DNA of 64,000 bases from Stutzerimonas stutzeri TS44 (GTDB taxonomy: Bacteria; Pseudomonadota; Gammaproteobacteria; Pseudomonadales; Pseudomonadaceae): positions 1 through 64,000 of the forward strand of contig AJXE01000023.1 of NCBI GenBank assembly GCA_000263395.1, written 5' to 3'. Numbering within the stretch: the stretch's first letter is position 1; every line of letters begins with the position of its first letter. The position numbers and the translations under genes are program-made. Below, piece after piece: positions 22,306 to 33,465 of this stretch. The notes beneath the pieces are model-generated. The model was not told where the DNA came from. It did no database searches and saw only the letters and a program-made list of their open reading frames with translations.

Positions 22306-22927
22306 CACTGACGATGTGGTGCTCGCCCCAGCGCGGCAGCATGTCCTGCGGGATGTTGAGCAGGTTGAGGATGCGCGCGACGACGAAATCCACCAGATCG
22401 TCGATCGTCTGCGGCTGATGATAGAAGCCTGGTGAGGCCGGCAGGATTACCGCGCCCAGGTTCGACAGCTTGAGCATGTTCTCCAGATGGATGCTCGAAT
22501 ACGGCGCCTCGCGCGGCACCAGGATCAGCTGGCGGCGCTCCTTGAGCGTGACGTCGGCGGCGCGCTCGATCAGGTTGTTGCAGGCGCCGGTGGCAATCGC
22601 CGACAGCGTGCCGGTGGAACAGGGCACGACCACCATGGCGGTCGGCGCGCCCGAGCCGGAGGCCGGCGGGGCCATCCAGTCTTCCTTGGCGAACACGCGG
22701 ATCTGCCCCGCCGCCGCGCCGGTGTACTCGGACAGGAACGCCTGCATGGCCTGCGGCTTGGCCGGCAGCACCACGTCGGTCTCGGTGGCCATCACCAGCT
22801 GCGCGGCCTTGGAGATGAGGAAGTGCACCTCGCGGTCTTCCTGCACCAGGCAATCGAGCAGGCGCAGACCGTACTGCGCGCCGGAGGCGCCGGTCATGGC
22901 CAGGGTGATGCGTTCCGGTCCGTTCAT
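22298..22927 (-). CDS. ubiX: Flavin prenyltransferase UbiX
   Basis: This 209-residue enzyme joins dimethylallyl phosphate to FMN to make prenylated FMN, the cofactor of UbiD decarboxylases in ubiquinone synthesis. The N-terminal [16 protein letters not shown] motif and the [26 protein letters not shown] region are typical. The ATG at 22927 is followed by normal family sequence. It lies downstream of mpl across a REP-like repeat pair. Confidence 0.95.
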   Translation of the reverse strand: MNGPERITLAMTGASGAQYGLRLLDCLVQEDREVHFLISKAAQLVMATETDVVLPAKPQAMQAFLSEYTGAAAGQIRVFAKEDWMAPPASGSGAPTAMVVVPCSTGTLSAIATGACNNLIERAADVTLKERRQLILVPREAPYSSIHLENMLKLSNLGAVILPASPGFYHQPQTIDDLVDFVVARILNLLNIPQDMLPRWGEHHIVSDD

Positions 22928-22959
22928 TCGTTGTGCCTGTCCTGTTACGTGATGTTCCT

Positions 22960-23012
22960 GGTGGGCTGAAGCCCACCCTACGGGGCGTGGGTAGGGTGGG
23001 CTTCAGCCCACC
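22960..23012. repeat. REP-like inverted pair, copy 1
   Basis: Two 22-base near-palindromes with GTGGGCT/AGCCCAC arms lie in opposite orientation (22960-22981 and 22991-23012) with nine bases between them. The CTAC/GTAG tails point inward. A related pair occurs at 35409-35479. This fits a REPIN, that is, two REP units mobilised by a RAYT transposase coded elsewhere; no RAYT gene is in the window. Confidence 0.85.
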
Positions 23013-23020
23013 AACCAGCG

Positions 23021-24370
23021 TTACGCCAGTGCGGCGGCCAACTTGTCGTGCAACCCGCCAAACCCGCCATTGCTCATCACCACCACCTGGGTACCCGGTG
23101 CGGCATCGGCCTTGACCTTGGCAATGATCGCCTCCAGCGAATCGCAGACCGTGGTCGCAACCGGCGAGCCGGCGACCGTCGCGGCCAGGTCCCAGCCAAG
23201 GTTCGGCGGCGCGTACCAGATCGCCTGGTCGGCCAGCGCAACGGACTCAGCCAGCCCTTCGCGATGCGCGCCGAGCTTCATCGAGTTCGAGCGCGGTTCG
23301 ATGATGGCGATGATCGGCGTCGTGCCGACCTGCTTGCGCAGGCCGTCGAGGGTGGTGGCGATCGCAGTCGGGTGATGGGCGAAGTCGTCGTAGATGGTCA
23401 CGCCGTTGACCTCGGCGACCTTTTCCATGCGCCGCTTGACACTCTTGAAGGTGCACAGCCCGGCAATCCCCAGTTCCGGCACCACGCCGACATGCCGCGC
23501 CGCCGCCAGCGTGGCCAGCGCGTTGTTGACGTTGTGTCGGCCGGTCAGCTCCCACTCCACCACGCCCTGCACGGCGCCGTCGAAGCTCACCTCGAAGCGC
23601 GAACCGTCCGCGCTGAGCAGCCGGGCCTGCCACTGGCCGCCCTCGCCGGTGGTCTGCACCGGCGTCCAGCAGCCCATGCCGATCACCCGCTTGAGCGCCG
23701 TTTCCGACTCGGGGTGAATGATCAGCCCCTGACCCGGCACGGTGCGCACCAGATGGTGGAACTGCCGCTCGATGGCCGCAAGATCCGGAAAGATATCCGC
23801 GTGGTCGAATTCCAGATTGTTCAGGATCGCGGTGCGCGGGCGGTAGTGGACGAACTTGCTGCGCTTGTCGAAGAACGCGCTGTCGTACTCGTCCGCCTCG
23901 ACCACGAAGAACGGCGTGTCGCCCAGGCGCGCGGAGATGCCGAAGTTCTGCGGCACCCCGCCGATCAGAAAGCCCGGGCTCATGCCGGCATGCTCCAGCA
24001 CCCAGGCCAGCATGCTGCTGGTGGTGGTCTTGCCGTGGGTGCCGGCGGCCGCCAGTACCCAGCGCCCCTGCAGCACGTGATCGGCCAGCCACTGCGGGCC
24101 GGAGACATAGGGCAGGCCCTGGTTCAGCACATACTCGACCGCCGGGTTGCCGCGCGACAGCGCGTTGCCCACCACCACCAGGTCGGGTGCGGGTTGCAGA
24201 TGCGCCGGTTCGTAACCCTGCATCAGCTCGATGCCCTGGGCTTCGAGCTGCGTGCTCATCGGCGGATAGACGTTGGCATCGGAACCGGTGACGCGATGGC
24301 CAAGCTCCTTGGCCAGCACCGCGAGCGAACCCATGAAGGTGCCGCAGATGCCGAGAATATGGATGTGCAT
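23021..24370 (-). CDS. mpl: UDP-MurNAc:L-Ala-gamma-D-Glu-meso-DAP ligase Mpl
   Basis: This 449-residue Mur ligase recycles murein tripeptide by joining it directly to UDP-MurNAc. The N-terminal Rossmann part starts MHIHILGICGTFMGSLA, the ATP site is GTHGKTTTSSMLAW, and EADEYDSAFFDKRSKFVHY is the Mpl-specific central segment. The ATG at 24370 has GAGG upstream. Mpl matters for beta-lactamase control in Pseudomonas because its loss raises the AmpR-inducing muropeptide pool. Confidence 0.96.
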   Translation of the reverse strand: MHIHILGICGTFMGSLAVLAKELGHRVTGSDANVYPPMSTQLEAQGIELMQGYEPAHLQPAPDLVVVGNALSRGNPAVEYVLNQGLPYVSGPQWLADHVLQGRWVLAAAGTHGKTTTSSMLAWVLEHAGMSPGFLIGGVPQNFGISARLGDTPFFVVEADEYDSAFFDKRSKFVHYRPRTAILNNLEFDHADIFPDLAAIERQFHHLVRTVPGQGLIIHPESETALKRVIGMGCWTPVQTTGEGGQWQARLLSADGSRFEVSFDGAVQGVVEWELTGRHNVNNALATLAAARHVGVVPELGIAGLCTFKSVKRRMEKVAEVNGVTIYDDFAHHPTAIATTLDGLRKQVGTTPIIAIIEPRSNSMKLGAHREGLAESVALADQAIWYAPPNLGWDLAATVAGSPVATTVCDSLEAIIAKVKADAAPGTQVVVMSNGGFGGLHDKLAAALA

Positions 24371-24593
24371 TGAAGACCTCTGCAATGCCTGCGCGACGCC
24401 CGCCCGGGGCGGCCGGCAGGGGCCGGAAAACTGCGCGGCAGATTAGCACAGCGCCGCGCCGCATCGGCCGCTCGGCGCCGATGCCGGTGCCGGTGCCGGC
24501 CCCAAATGTCAGCCCGGTCGCAGACCGCCGCAAGCTGATCTAGGCTGAAGGGATCGTCCTTTCCACGACCATGACAAGAACCGGAGACTCACC

Positions 24594-26114
<1,521 letters not shown>

Positions 26115-26123
26115 TCGGCTGAA

Positions 26124-26148
26124 GGCGGCGGGCAACGCGCCCGCCGCC
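26124..26148 (+). terminator. GC hairpin after exaC
   Basis: A perfect 10-bp stem (GGCGGCGGGC/GCCCGCCGCC, loop AACGC) starts ten bases after the exaC stop. It lacks a T run, so it is a terminator-like or 3'-protecting hairpin rather than a textbook terminator. Confidence 0.55.
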
Positions 26149-26316
26149 GATTCGAACAAGACGCCTGCGAGCGCCGCCGTGGTGCCGTGTTCGCCGGACT
26201 GCTCCCGCTGGGCGGCCCTGGCGGCGCCGGGTCGAGCACGCTTAACGCCAGCCGCGGCTTGCCGCACATCACCCCCGCACTTATGGTGAGCGCCCGCCTC
26301 GCTGGAACCTGCACGC

Positions 26317-27129
26317 ATGTGGTCCTTTCGCGCCTGGCAGCGCAAACGCATCCTCGCCCGCACCCCGGTGGCCCCGGAGCTGTGGCAGCAGGTGCTCGAC
26401 AGCCTGCCGATCCTCGATGGCCTCGGCGACGACGAACTCACCCGCCTGCGCGAACGCGCCGTACTGTTCCTGCACGACAAGCGCCTGACCGCGCTGCCGG
26501 GCATCGAGCTGCAACCCGAGGACCGCCTGCGCCTGGCGCTGCAGGCGCAGCTGCCGCTGCTGCACCTGGCCGATCTGGGCTGGTATCGCGGCTTCCACGA
26601 GATCGTCCTCTACCCGGACGACTTCGTCAGCCCGCAGAAGCACCGCGACGCTGCCGGCGTCGAGCACGAGTGGGACGCCGAACACAGCGGCGAGGCCTGG
26701 TTGCAGGGCCCGGTGATCCTCGCCTGGCCCGGCGTGCAGCAGAGCGGCGGCTGGGAGGCCTACAACCTGGTGATCCACGAGCTGGCGCACAAGCTGGACA
26801 TGCTCAACGGCGACGCCAACGGCCTGCCGCCGCTGCACCGGCAGATGCGCATCGACACCTGGGCGGTGACCATGCAGCAGGCCTACGACCGCCTCAATAC
26901 TACCCTTGATGCCGATCCGGACGCCGAAACGCCGATCGACCCCTACGCCGCGGAAAACCCGGCGGAGTTCTTCGCCGTCACCAGCGAATACTTCTTCAGC
27001 GCGCCGGACCTGCTGCACGCCGCCTTCCCCGAGGTCTACACGCAGCTCGCCGATTTTTATCGCCAGGACCCGCTGCAACGCTTGCAGCGCCTGCAGGCCG
27101 AACACCCGGCCTATCGGGAACCTGGCTAG
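26317..27129 (+). CDS. mtfA: Zinc peptidase MtfA (Mlc titration factor family)
   Basis: This 270-residue protein is a DUF980/MtfA-type metallopeptidase. The zinc motif HELAH is at 154-158, followed by [15 protein letters not shown], and a downstream Glu-rich segment ([17 protein letters not shown]) probably supplies a further ligand. In E. coli MtfA inactivates the glucose repressor Mlc and has aminopeptidase activity; its target in Pseudomonas is unclear. It precedes ppa and runs in the same direction. Confidence 0.88.
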   Translation: MWSFRAWQRKRILARTPVAPELWQQVLDSLPILDGLGDDELTRLRERAVLFLHDKRLTALPGIELQPEDRLRLALQAQLPLLHLADLGWYRGFHEIVLYPDDFVSPQKHRDAAGVEHEWDAEHSGEAWLQGPVILAWPGVQQSGGWEAYNLVIHELAHKLDMLNGDANGLPPLHRQMRIDTWAVTMQQAYDRLNTTLDADPDAETPIDPYAAENPAEFFAVTSEYFFSAPDLLHAAFPEVYTQLADFYRQDPLQRLQRLQAEHPAYREPG

Positions 27130-27174
27130 GCTCTACGCGTCGAACCCGGCGTGCATTGCACGCGACATTGCGCC

Positions 27175-27180
27175 TATAAT
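27175..27180 (+). promoter_or_regulatory. -10 element of the ppa promoter
   Basis: A perfect TATAAT lies 58 bases upstream of the ppa ATG. No convincing -35 element stands at 16-18 bases; TTGCAC lies only 13 bases upstream. Confidence 0.5.
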
Positions 27181-27238
27181 CGCGCCCTCTTTTTCCCCCG
27201 CCCCAGGCCGCGCTGGCCGACCACGGAGCCTTTCCTTC

Positions 27239-27766
27239 ATGAGCTACAGCAAAGTCCCGGCCGGCAAAGACCTGCCGAACGACATCTACGTCGCCATCGA
27301 AATCCCGGCCAACCATGCGCCGATCAAGTACGAGATCGATCACGACACCGACTGCCTGTTCGTCGACCGTTTCATGGCCACCCCGATGTTCTACCCGGCC
27401 AACTACGGTTTCATCCCGCACACCCTGGCTGACGACGGCGACCCGCTGGACGTGCTGGTCGTGACCCCTTACCCGGTCGCACCGGGCTCGGTCATCCGCT
27501 GCCGCCCGGTCGGCGTGCTGAACATGACCGACGAAGCCGGCGGCGACGCCAAGCTGATCGCCGTCCCGCACGACAAGCTGACTCAGCTGTACAAGGACGT
27601 GAAGGAATACACCGACCTGCCGCCGCTGCTGATCGAGCAGATCAAGCACTTCTTCGAGAACTACAAGGATCTCGAGAAGGGCAAGTGGGTCAAGGTCGAA
27701 GGCTGGGAAGGCGCCGACGCGGCCCGCGCAGCAATCATCAAGGCGGCGGAGGCTTATCAGAAGTAA
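27239..27766 (+). CDS. ppa: Inorganic pyrophosphatase
   Basis: This 175-residue family I pyrophosphatase splits PPi to two phosphates and drives biosynthetic reactions. It starts [23 protein letters not shown], and the metal signature [10 protein letters not shown] with flanking [13 protein letters not shown] is complete. The start at 27239 fits the family; the same frame is open far upstream but that part overlaps mtfA. A strong terminator follows. Confidence 0.97.
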   Translation: MSYSKVPAGKDLPNDIYVAIEIPANHAPIKYEIDHDTDCLFVDRFMATPMFYPANYGFIPHTLADDGDPLDVLVVTPYPVAPGSVIRCRPVGVLNMTDEAGGDAKLIAVPHDKLTQLYKDVKEYTDLPPLLIEQIKHFFENYKDLEKGKWVKVEGWEGADAARAAIIKAAEAYQK

Positions 27767-27783
27767 GCCAGCGCCACCCCTGA

Positions 27784-27808
27784 AAGCCGGCCACAAGCCG
27801 GCTTTTTT
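27784..27808 (+). terminator. Terminator of ppa
   Basis: The stem AAGCCGGC/GCCGGCTT with loop CACAA runs into a T6 tail, 17 bases after the ppa stop. Confidence 0.9.
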
Positions 27809-27952
27809 ATTGCCTGCGAAACGCCGTGCCCCACGGGAGGACCGGCCTCGTCGGCATCTAGCCGGAAGATGAATTGGCCCTAGACTTTTTGCGGGATTCA
27901 CGCGGCTGTGCGACTCCGCTATGGTGGCACTCAACCATCACGAGGTCGCAGG

Positions 27953-28888
27953 ATGCGCCTGACACTTCTGTTGCTGCTTGGCCTGATTTTGCTCGGCTGC
28001 CAGCCGAATACCGAGCCGACTCGCGTCGGCAGCAATCGCTGGCTGGGCTATGGACCGATCTATCTGGCCGACGATCTGCGCTGGACCGAATCCGCCGGCG
28101 TGCGCCTGGTCGAGTATCCGACGACCACCGGTGTGCTGCGCGGCTTTCGCAACGGCATGCTGGACGCCGCGCTGCTGACGCTGGACGAAGTGCTGTTGTT
28201 GCAGGACCGCGCGCCGGAACTCGACCTGGAGATCGTGCTGGTCGCCAACGTCTCCGCCGGTGCCGATGCGCTGTTCACGCGCGCACCGATCGCCTCGCTG
28301 GACGCGCTGAAGGGACAGCGCATCGGCGTCGAGAACACGGCGCTCGGCGCATTCTTTCTGGAGCGTCTGCTCGACCAGGCGCAATTGAGCATCGACGACG
28401 TGACCGTGGTCAGCCTGCCGGTGCACGAGCACGTCGAGGCCTTCCGCGAGGGCAAGGTCGATGCGGTGATCACCTTCGCCTCGGAAGGGCCGGCACTGGA
28501 GCACCACGGCGCGCGGCGGCTGTTCGACAGCCGGCAGCTGCCCGGGGAGATCGTCGACGTGCTGGTGGTCGACCGCCGGCACGTCAGCACCAAACGGCGC
28601 CGGCAGCTCAAGGCGCTGTGGCTCACCTCGTTGCGCACCTGGCAGGAAAACCGCGCGGAAACCGACCCGCGCCTGCAGGCACGCCTCGGGCTCAGCGCCG
28701 AGGCGATGCAGGTCACGCTGGCCGGGGTGGTGATGGGCGACGCCGCGCTCAACCGCCAATGGCAGGACAGCGGCCAGCTGCTGCGCAGCGTCCAGCATCT
28801 GAGCGATTATCTGAGCGAGCGCGGTCTGCTCGCCAATCCGCGCCCCGCCCAACAGTTGCTTGCCGAATGCCGAGGTAGGAAATGCTGA
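27953..28888 (+). CDS. Substrate-binding lipoprotein (NMT1/SsuA-like) paired with a c-di-GMP enzyme
   Basis: This 311-residue protein has a lipoprotein signal ending LILLGC (Cys16). It has the fold pattern of aliphatic sulfonate/nitrate/taurine-type binding proteins: SNRWLGYGPIYLADDLRW, then LDALKGQRIGVENTALGAFFLERLL and VDAVITFASEGPALE. No permease or ATPase genes are near. Its last seven bases overlap the next gene, which codes for a membrane GGDEF/EAL protein. I infer that it works as a periplasmic sensor for that protein rather than in transport. The ligand is unknown. Confidence 0.82.
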   Translation: MRLTLLLLLGLILLGCQPNTEPTRVGSNRWLGYGPIYLADDLRWTESAGVRLVEYPTTTGVLRGFRNGMLDAALLTLDEVLLLQDRAPELDLEIVLVANVSAGADALFTRAPIASLDALKGQRIGVENTALGAFFLERLLDQAQLSIDDVTVVSLPVHEHVEAFREGKVDAVITFASEGPALEHHGARRLFDSRQLPGEIVDVLVVDRRHVSTKRRRQLKALWLTSLRTWQENRAETDPRLQARLGLSAEAMQVTLAGVVMGDAALNRQWQDSGQLLRSVQHLSDYLSERGLLANPRPAQQLLAECRGRKC

Positions 28889-31290
28889 CCCGCTATTCCC
28901 TGCGTCTGTCGCTGCCGCTGCTGCTCGGCCTGTTCGCCCTGACGTTCACCCTGCTGCTGACTGCCTGGCACATGCCGAGTCGCGTCGAGGAGACGCTGGA
29001 GCACTGGCGCGTCCATACCCGCCAGCACCTGGCGCTGCTGCAGAGCAGCCTCAGCGACCACCAGCGCATGGGGCGTACCGCCGAGCTGCAGACCGAGCTG
29101 GCCGACGTCGCCAGCCTGCAGGGCGTGCGCTGGGCGATGGTCATCGACCAGCAGCTGCGCGTCATCGGCAGCACCCGCCTGGGCCTGGACCCGACCAAAC
29201 TGACGCTGATCGACCCGGACGTACTCACCGACTACGTGCGCAGTGGCCGCGTCGGCTGGCTGGGCGATTCGTCGGCGCGGCAGCTGGTCATCTACCCGCT
29301 GGACCGCGCCACCCAAACGGGTGCGCCGCTGCGCGAGGCGCTGCTGGTGGAATTCGACTTCGCGCCGGTCGTGGTGCAGACCCGCCGCGACGGCTGGTTC
29401 TACCTGGCGCAGACGCTGAGCCTGCTGGTACTGCTCGGACTGGCGCTCAACCTGCTCTACAACCACCTGATCACCCGGCGCCTGGCCCGCATCGACCGGG
29501 CCGCGCGGACCTTCGCCCAGGATCAGCAGCCGCAGCCGCCCGCCGTCAGCGGCCAAGACGAGATCGGCCAGCTCGCCACCACCTTCAGCCAGATGATGAA
29601 CCAGCTGCACCAGCGCCGGCTTGCCCAGCAGGAAAGCGAGCAGCTGATGCGCAACCTCATCGACACGGCGCCGATCGGCATGCTGGTGGTCGACGGCGAG
29701 CTGCGCGTGCAACAGGCCAACCCGGCTGCCGCCGCCCTGTTCGACTGCGCACCGGACGAGCTGGTGGGCAATGTTCCGGCCGACCGCCTGATCGAGCCGG
29801 ACGCCACCGAGCGGCTGCAGCGCGCACCGGCCAACAGCGTGCTGCAGCTGACCGGGCACCGGCACGGCCAGCAGGTGCCGCTGGAAATCACCTGCACACC
29901 CTTCCTGCGCAACGGTGAAACGCACGCACTGGTGCTGCTGCGCGACATTGGCGACCGTCTGCGCGCCGAGCAGCGCCTGCGTTTCCTGGCGCATTTCGAT
30001 CCGCTGACGCAGCTGGCCAACCGCAACTTCCTGGTCCAGCGACTCGAACAACTGCTCAGCGAGCGCGTGGCGCTGAGCCTGCTGTACCTCGATCTGGATC
30101 ACTTCAAGCGCATCAACGACGCCCTCAGCCACGAGATCGGCGACCGTCTGCTGGTCCAGGTCGGCGAGCGCCTGCGTCAGCTGGCACCGGAGCCGGCACT
30201 GCTGGCGCGCACCGGCGGCGACGAGTTCATGCTGCTGCTGGAACGCAGCGACGCGCAGCAGGCCGGGCAACTGGCCGAGCATCTGATCGAAGGCTTCCAG
30301 CCGCCCATGCGCATCAACCAGTACGAGTGTTTCGTCAGCCCCAGCATCGGCATCGCCAGCAGCGATGGTCGCGGCAGCGCCAGTGAGCTGCTCAAGCAGG
30401 TCGACCTGGCGCTGTACGCCGCCAAGGATGCCGGGCGCAACTGCACGCGCTTCTTCAGCCAGGAGCTCAGCGCCGCGGCCGAGCGCCGCCGTCAGCTCGA
30501 GCAGGCGTTGCGCCGCGCGCTGGACGAGGAGCAGTTCGTGCTGCATTACCAGGCGCAGGTGAACGCCGCGGGCGAACCCGAGGTGATGGAAGCGCTGCTG
30601 CGCTGGAATTCGCCCGAGCGCGGCCTGGTACCGCCGGGCGAATTCATCCCGGTGCTCGAAGACAGCGGGCTGATCATCGAAACCACCCGCTGGGTGTTCC
30701 GCCAGGCCTGCCGGCAGGCCTGCCGGCAGGCGCGCCAGTGGCGCGAACAGGGTCATCAACTGCGGATCGCGGTGAACCTTTCGCCGCTCGATTTCCGTCA
30801 GGCCGATCTGGCCGGCAGCCTGCTCGCCATCCTTGCCGAGGAAGACACGCCGGCGGAACTGCTGGAACTGGAGATCACCGAGAGCGCGCTGCTGGAGGCC
30901 GACGAGCATGTGCAGCAGACCCTCACCCGCCTCAAGGCCGCCGGCCTGCCGCTGCTGCTCGACGACTTCGGCACCGGCTACGCCTCGCTGACCTACCTGC
31001 AGCGCTTCCCCTTCGACGGCATCAAGATCGACCGCGAATTCGTCGCTGGCCTGCCCGACAGCGAGCACTCGGTGGCGCTGGTGCGCGGCATCCTGACGAT
31101 GGCGGCACACCTGGGCCTGCATGTGGTCGCCGAGGGGGTGGAGAACGAGCGTCAGGCGGCGTTCCTGCGGCTGAACAACTGCCCGAGCCTGCAGGGCTAC
31201 CACTACGCGCGCCCGCTGGCCGCCCAGGAATGCCTGCTGGCCGGGGTCATCCCGCCGACGCCAGCGCTGTTATTGCCGCTGGACGGCTGA
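28882..31290 (+). CDS. Membrane PAS-GGDEF-EAL c-di-GMP turnover protein
   Basis: This 802-residue protein has membrane segments at about 7-28 and 174-194 with a periplasmic domain between. A HAMP-like region (about 195-250), a PAS domain (about 253-360), a GGDEF domain with intact GGDEF (445-449) and an EAL domain with EALLRW (570-575), EITESALLE and DDFGTGYASL follow. Both active sites look complete, so it could make or break c-di-GMP. No RxxD inhibitory site stands before GGDEF. It is translationally coupled to the upstream lipoprotein, which probably supplies its periplasmic signal. A 12-base tandem duplication lies in the EAL part. Confidence 0.92.
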   Translation: MLTRYSLRLSLPLLLGLFALTFTLLLTAWHMPSRVEETLEHWRVHTRQHLALLQSSLSDHQRMGRTAELQTELADVASLQGVRWAMVIDQQLRVIGSTRLGLDPTKLTLIDPDVLTDYVRSGRVGWLGDSSARQLVIYPLDRATQTGAPLREALLVEFDFAPVVVQTRRDGWFYLAQTLSLLVLLGLALNLLYNHLITRRLARIDRAARTFAQDQQPQPPAVSGQDEIGQLATTFSQMMNQLHQRRLAQQESEQLMRNLIDTAPIGMLVVDGELRVQQANPAAAALFDCAPDELVGNVPADRLIEPDATERLQRAPANSVLQLTGHRHGQQVPLEITCTPFLRNGETHALVLLRDIGDRLRAEQRLRFLAHFDPLTQLANRNFLVQRLEQLLSERVALSLLYLDLDHFKRINDALSHEIGDRLLVQVGERLRQLAPEPALLARTGGDEFMLLLERSDAQQAGQLAEHLIEGFQPPMRINQYECFVSPSIGIASSDGRGSASELLKQVDLALYAAKDAGRNCTRFFSQELSAAAERRRQLEQALRRALDEEQFVLHYQAQVNAAGEPEVMEALLRWNSPERGLVPPGEFIPVLEDSGLIIETTRWVFRQACRQACRQARQWREQGHQLRIAVNLSPLDFRQADLAGSLLAILAEEDTPAELLELEITESALLEADEHVQQTLTRLKAAGLPLLLDDFGTGYASLTYLQRFPFDGIKIDREFVAGLPDSEHSVALVRGILTMAAHLGLHVVAEGVENERQAAFLRLNNCPSLQGYHYARPLAAQECLLAGVIPPTPALLLPLDG
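30703..30730 (+). repeat. In-frame 12-bp tandem duplication in the EAL domain
   Basis: CAGGCCTGCCGG occurs twice in a row, followed by a partial third copy. It codes for a repeated QACR unit (RQACRQACRQARQW) between the EALLRW and NLSPLDF motifs. The frame is kept. Confidence 0.9.
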
Positions 31291-31363
31291 CCCGCGCCAT
31301 GTGCGGCTGGCCTTGGCGCCACGAGCTGGCTACCCTGCCCGTTTTTGCCACGGACCCTGCCTC

Positions 31364-32131
31364 ATGTCGATCCTCGAGATTCTGCTGCTGGTCGCCGCCG
31401 GTTTCGCCGCCGGCGGGATGAACGCACTGGCCGGCGGCGGCACCTTCTTCTCCTTCCCGGCGCTGCTGGCCATCGGCCTGCCGCCGGTGACCGCCAATGC
31501 CACCAATGCCGTGGCGCTGTGGCCCGCCAGCCTGGCCGGTGCCTGGGCGGCGCGCGCGAGTCTGCGTCCGCTCGGCCGCTACCTGCTGCCGCTGCTGCTG
31601 GCCGGTCTGGCCGGCGGCCTGCTCGGCGGCTTGCTGCTGCTGGCCGGCGGCGACGACGTGTTCAGCCTGCTGATTCCCTGGCTGCTGCTCGCCGCTACCG
31701 CGCTGTTCGCCGCCAGCCCGCGACTCAGCCGCTGGCTGGCCGCGCGGCGCAAGGAAAGCGCCGTGCCACCGCATTCGCCGCTGTCGCTAGGCGCACATAG
31801 CCTGGTGTCGATCTACGGCGGCTACTTCGGCGCCGGCATGGGCATCCTGCAGCTGGCGGCGTTCTCCATCGAGGGGCATGCGCTGGTGCGCGCCAACGCG
31901 CTGAAGAACCTGATCTCGGCGGTGATCTACAGCGTCGCCAGCCTGACCTTCATCTTCGCCGGGCGGGTCAGCTGGTTCGAACTGCTGATCCTGCTCGGCG
32001 GCGCGACGCTCGGCGGCTACGCCGGCGGTGCGCTGAGTCAGAAACTGCCGGCGAGCTGGCTGCGCGCGCTGGTGATCCTGGTCGGCAGCGGCATGACGCT
32101 TTACTACTTCTGGGCCACCTACCTCGCCTAA
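31364..32131 (+). CDS. TSUP-family (TauE/SafE) membrane permease
   Basis: This 255-residue protein has about eight hydrophobic segments and the two glycine-rich repeats of the TauE/SafE family ([24 protein letters not shown] and [16 protein letters not shown]). The family exports sulfite, sulfoacetate or other sulfur-containing anions; the substrate here is unknown. The start is the ATG at 31364. It lies between the c-di-GMP gene and xseB with no clear partner. It is distinct from the TauE-like gene in the island at 39.1 kb. Confidence 0.87.
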   Translation: MSILEILLLVAAGFAAGGMNALAGGGTFFSFPALLAIGLPPVTANATNAVALWPASLAGAWAARASLRPLGRYLLPLLLAGLAGGLLGGLLLLAGGDDVFSLLIPWLLLAATALFAASPRLSRWLAARRKESAVPPHSPLSLGAHSLVSIYGGYFGAGMGILQLAAFSIEGHALVRANALKNLISAVIYSVASLTFIFAGRVSWFELLILLGGATLGGYAGGALSQKLPASWLRALVILVGSGMTLYYFWATYLA

Positions 32132-32216
32132 GCGGATACCGGCGAACGGGTGGCTGCGACAGGGCTTCTTTGCTAATGTCGCGCCCGTTTCCGACCCGCC
32201 GCCGACAGGTGCCCGC

Positions 32217-32459
32217 ATGGCCCGCAAGAAAGCCGCCCTCGATTTCGAACAATCCCTCGCCGAACTGCAGCAACTGGTCGAACGCCTGGAAAGCGGCGAG
32301 CTGTCGCTGGAGGACTCGCTGACCTGCTTCGAACAGGGCATCGGCCTAACGCGCGACTGCCAGGCGGCGCTGAGCCAGGCCGAACAGAAGGTGCAGATTC
32401 TGCTCGAACGCGACGGCGCCCTGCAGGAAGCGCCCTTCGAGCCGGATACCCAGGCATGA
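32217..32459 (+). CDS. xseB: Exodeoxyribonuclease VII small subunit
   Basis: This 80-residue helical protein binds XseA to form exonuclease VII, which degrades single-stranded DNA. The signature [26 protein letters not shown] is complete. Its stop overlaps the ispA ATG (ATGA). The xseB-ispA-dxs order is conserved in gammaproteobacteria. Confidence 0.95.
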   Translation: MARKKAALDFEQSLAELQQLVERLESGELSLEDSLTCFEQGIGLTRDCQAALSQAEQKVQILLERDGALQEAPFEPDTQA

Positions 32460-33346
32460 TCATCGGCGACTACCAGAAAGACTGTCAGCAACGCGTCGAC
32501 AGCTGCCTCGAAGCGCTCTTCGCCCCCCCGCGCCCGCAGCTCGAACGCCTCTACCAGGCGATGCGCTACAGCGTGATGAACGGCGGCAAGCGCGTGCGTC
32601 CGCTGCTGGTCTACGCCGCCTGCGAAGCGCTGCGCGGCGACCGCGCGACGGCCGATGGCGCCGCCTGCGCGGTCGAGCTGATCCACGCCTACTCGCTGGT
32701 GCACGACGACCTGCCGGCGATGGACGATGACGACCTGCGCCGCGGCCAGCCGACCACCCACAAGGCCTTCGACGAAGCCTGCGCGATTCTTGCCGGCGAT
32801 GGCTTGCAGAGCCTGGCCTTCGAGGCGATGGCCGAGGCGCGGCACAATCCGCCTGACGCCGCGTTGCGCCTGCGCATGTTCGCCGTACTGGCGCGTGCCG
32901 CAGGCCCGGCCGGCATGGTCGGCGGTCAGGCCATCGACCTCGGTTCGGTCGGCCTGAAACTCGACCGCGAAGCGCTGGAGCTGATGCACCGGCACAAGAC
33001 CGGCGCGCTGATCGAGGCCAGCGTGCAGCTCGGCGCACTGGCCAGCGGCCATGCCGACGCCGACAGCCTCGGCGCGCTGAGCCACTACGCCCGGGGGATC
33101 GGCCTGGCATTCCAGGTGCAGGACGACATCCTCGACGTCGAAAGCGACACCGCCACACTCGGCAAGCACCAGGGCGCCGACATCGCCCGCGACAAGCCGA
33201 CCTACCCGGCGCTGCTCGGGCTGGATGAGGCCAAGGCCTACGCCATCGAACTGCGCGATCAGGCCCTGCATGCGCTGCGCCCCTTCGATATCGCCGCTGA
33301 ACCGCTGCGCGAGCTGGCGCGCTTCATCGTCGGACGCCGCAGCTAA
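32456..33346 (+). CDS. ispA: Farnesyl diphosphate synthase
   Basis: This 296-residue prenyltransferase joins DMAPP/GPP with IPP to give farnesyl diphosphate for quinones and undecaprenyl lipid. The first aspartate-rich motif [15 protein letters not shown] and the second, QDDILDVE, are intact, as is the N-terminal [16 protein letters not shown]. It is coupled to xseB and followed by dxs after 119 bases. Confidence 0.96.
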   Translation: MIIGDYQKDCQQRVDSCLEALFAPPRPQLERLYQAMRYSVMNGGKRVRPLLVYAACEALRGDRATADGAACAVELIHAYSLVHDDLPAMDDDDLRRGQPTTHKAFDEACAILAGDGLQSLAFEAMAEARHNPPDAALRLRMFAVLARAAGPAGMVGGQAIDLGSVGLKLDREALELMHRHKTGALIEASVQLGALASGHADADSLGALSHYARGIGLAFQVQDDILDVESDTATLGKHQGADIARDKPTYPALLGLDEAKAYAIELRDQALHALRPFDIAAEPLRELARFIVGRRS

Positions 33347-33465
33347 AGCATCCGGCCGCCGCCAGCGCGGCCGCGACGAAGCCCCACCGAGCGCGCGGCC
33401 GTTCTTATCGTCGCCCCCATCGGGTAAACTGCCGCTCTTTTTTCAACGACAAAACGATCCGCCTG

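Noticed and set aside
27156-27161. TTGCAC as a -35 box for ppa
   Set aside because: The spacing to TATAAT is 13 bases, too short for sigma-70.
28807-31203. A 798-codon antisense open frame opposite the GGDEF/EAL gene
   Set aside because: It is a shadow of the real gene; its residues are Gln/Arg/Ala-rich without motifs.
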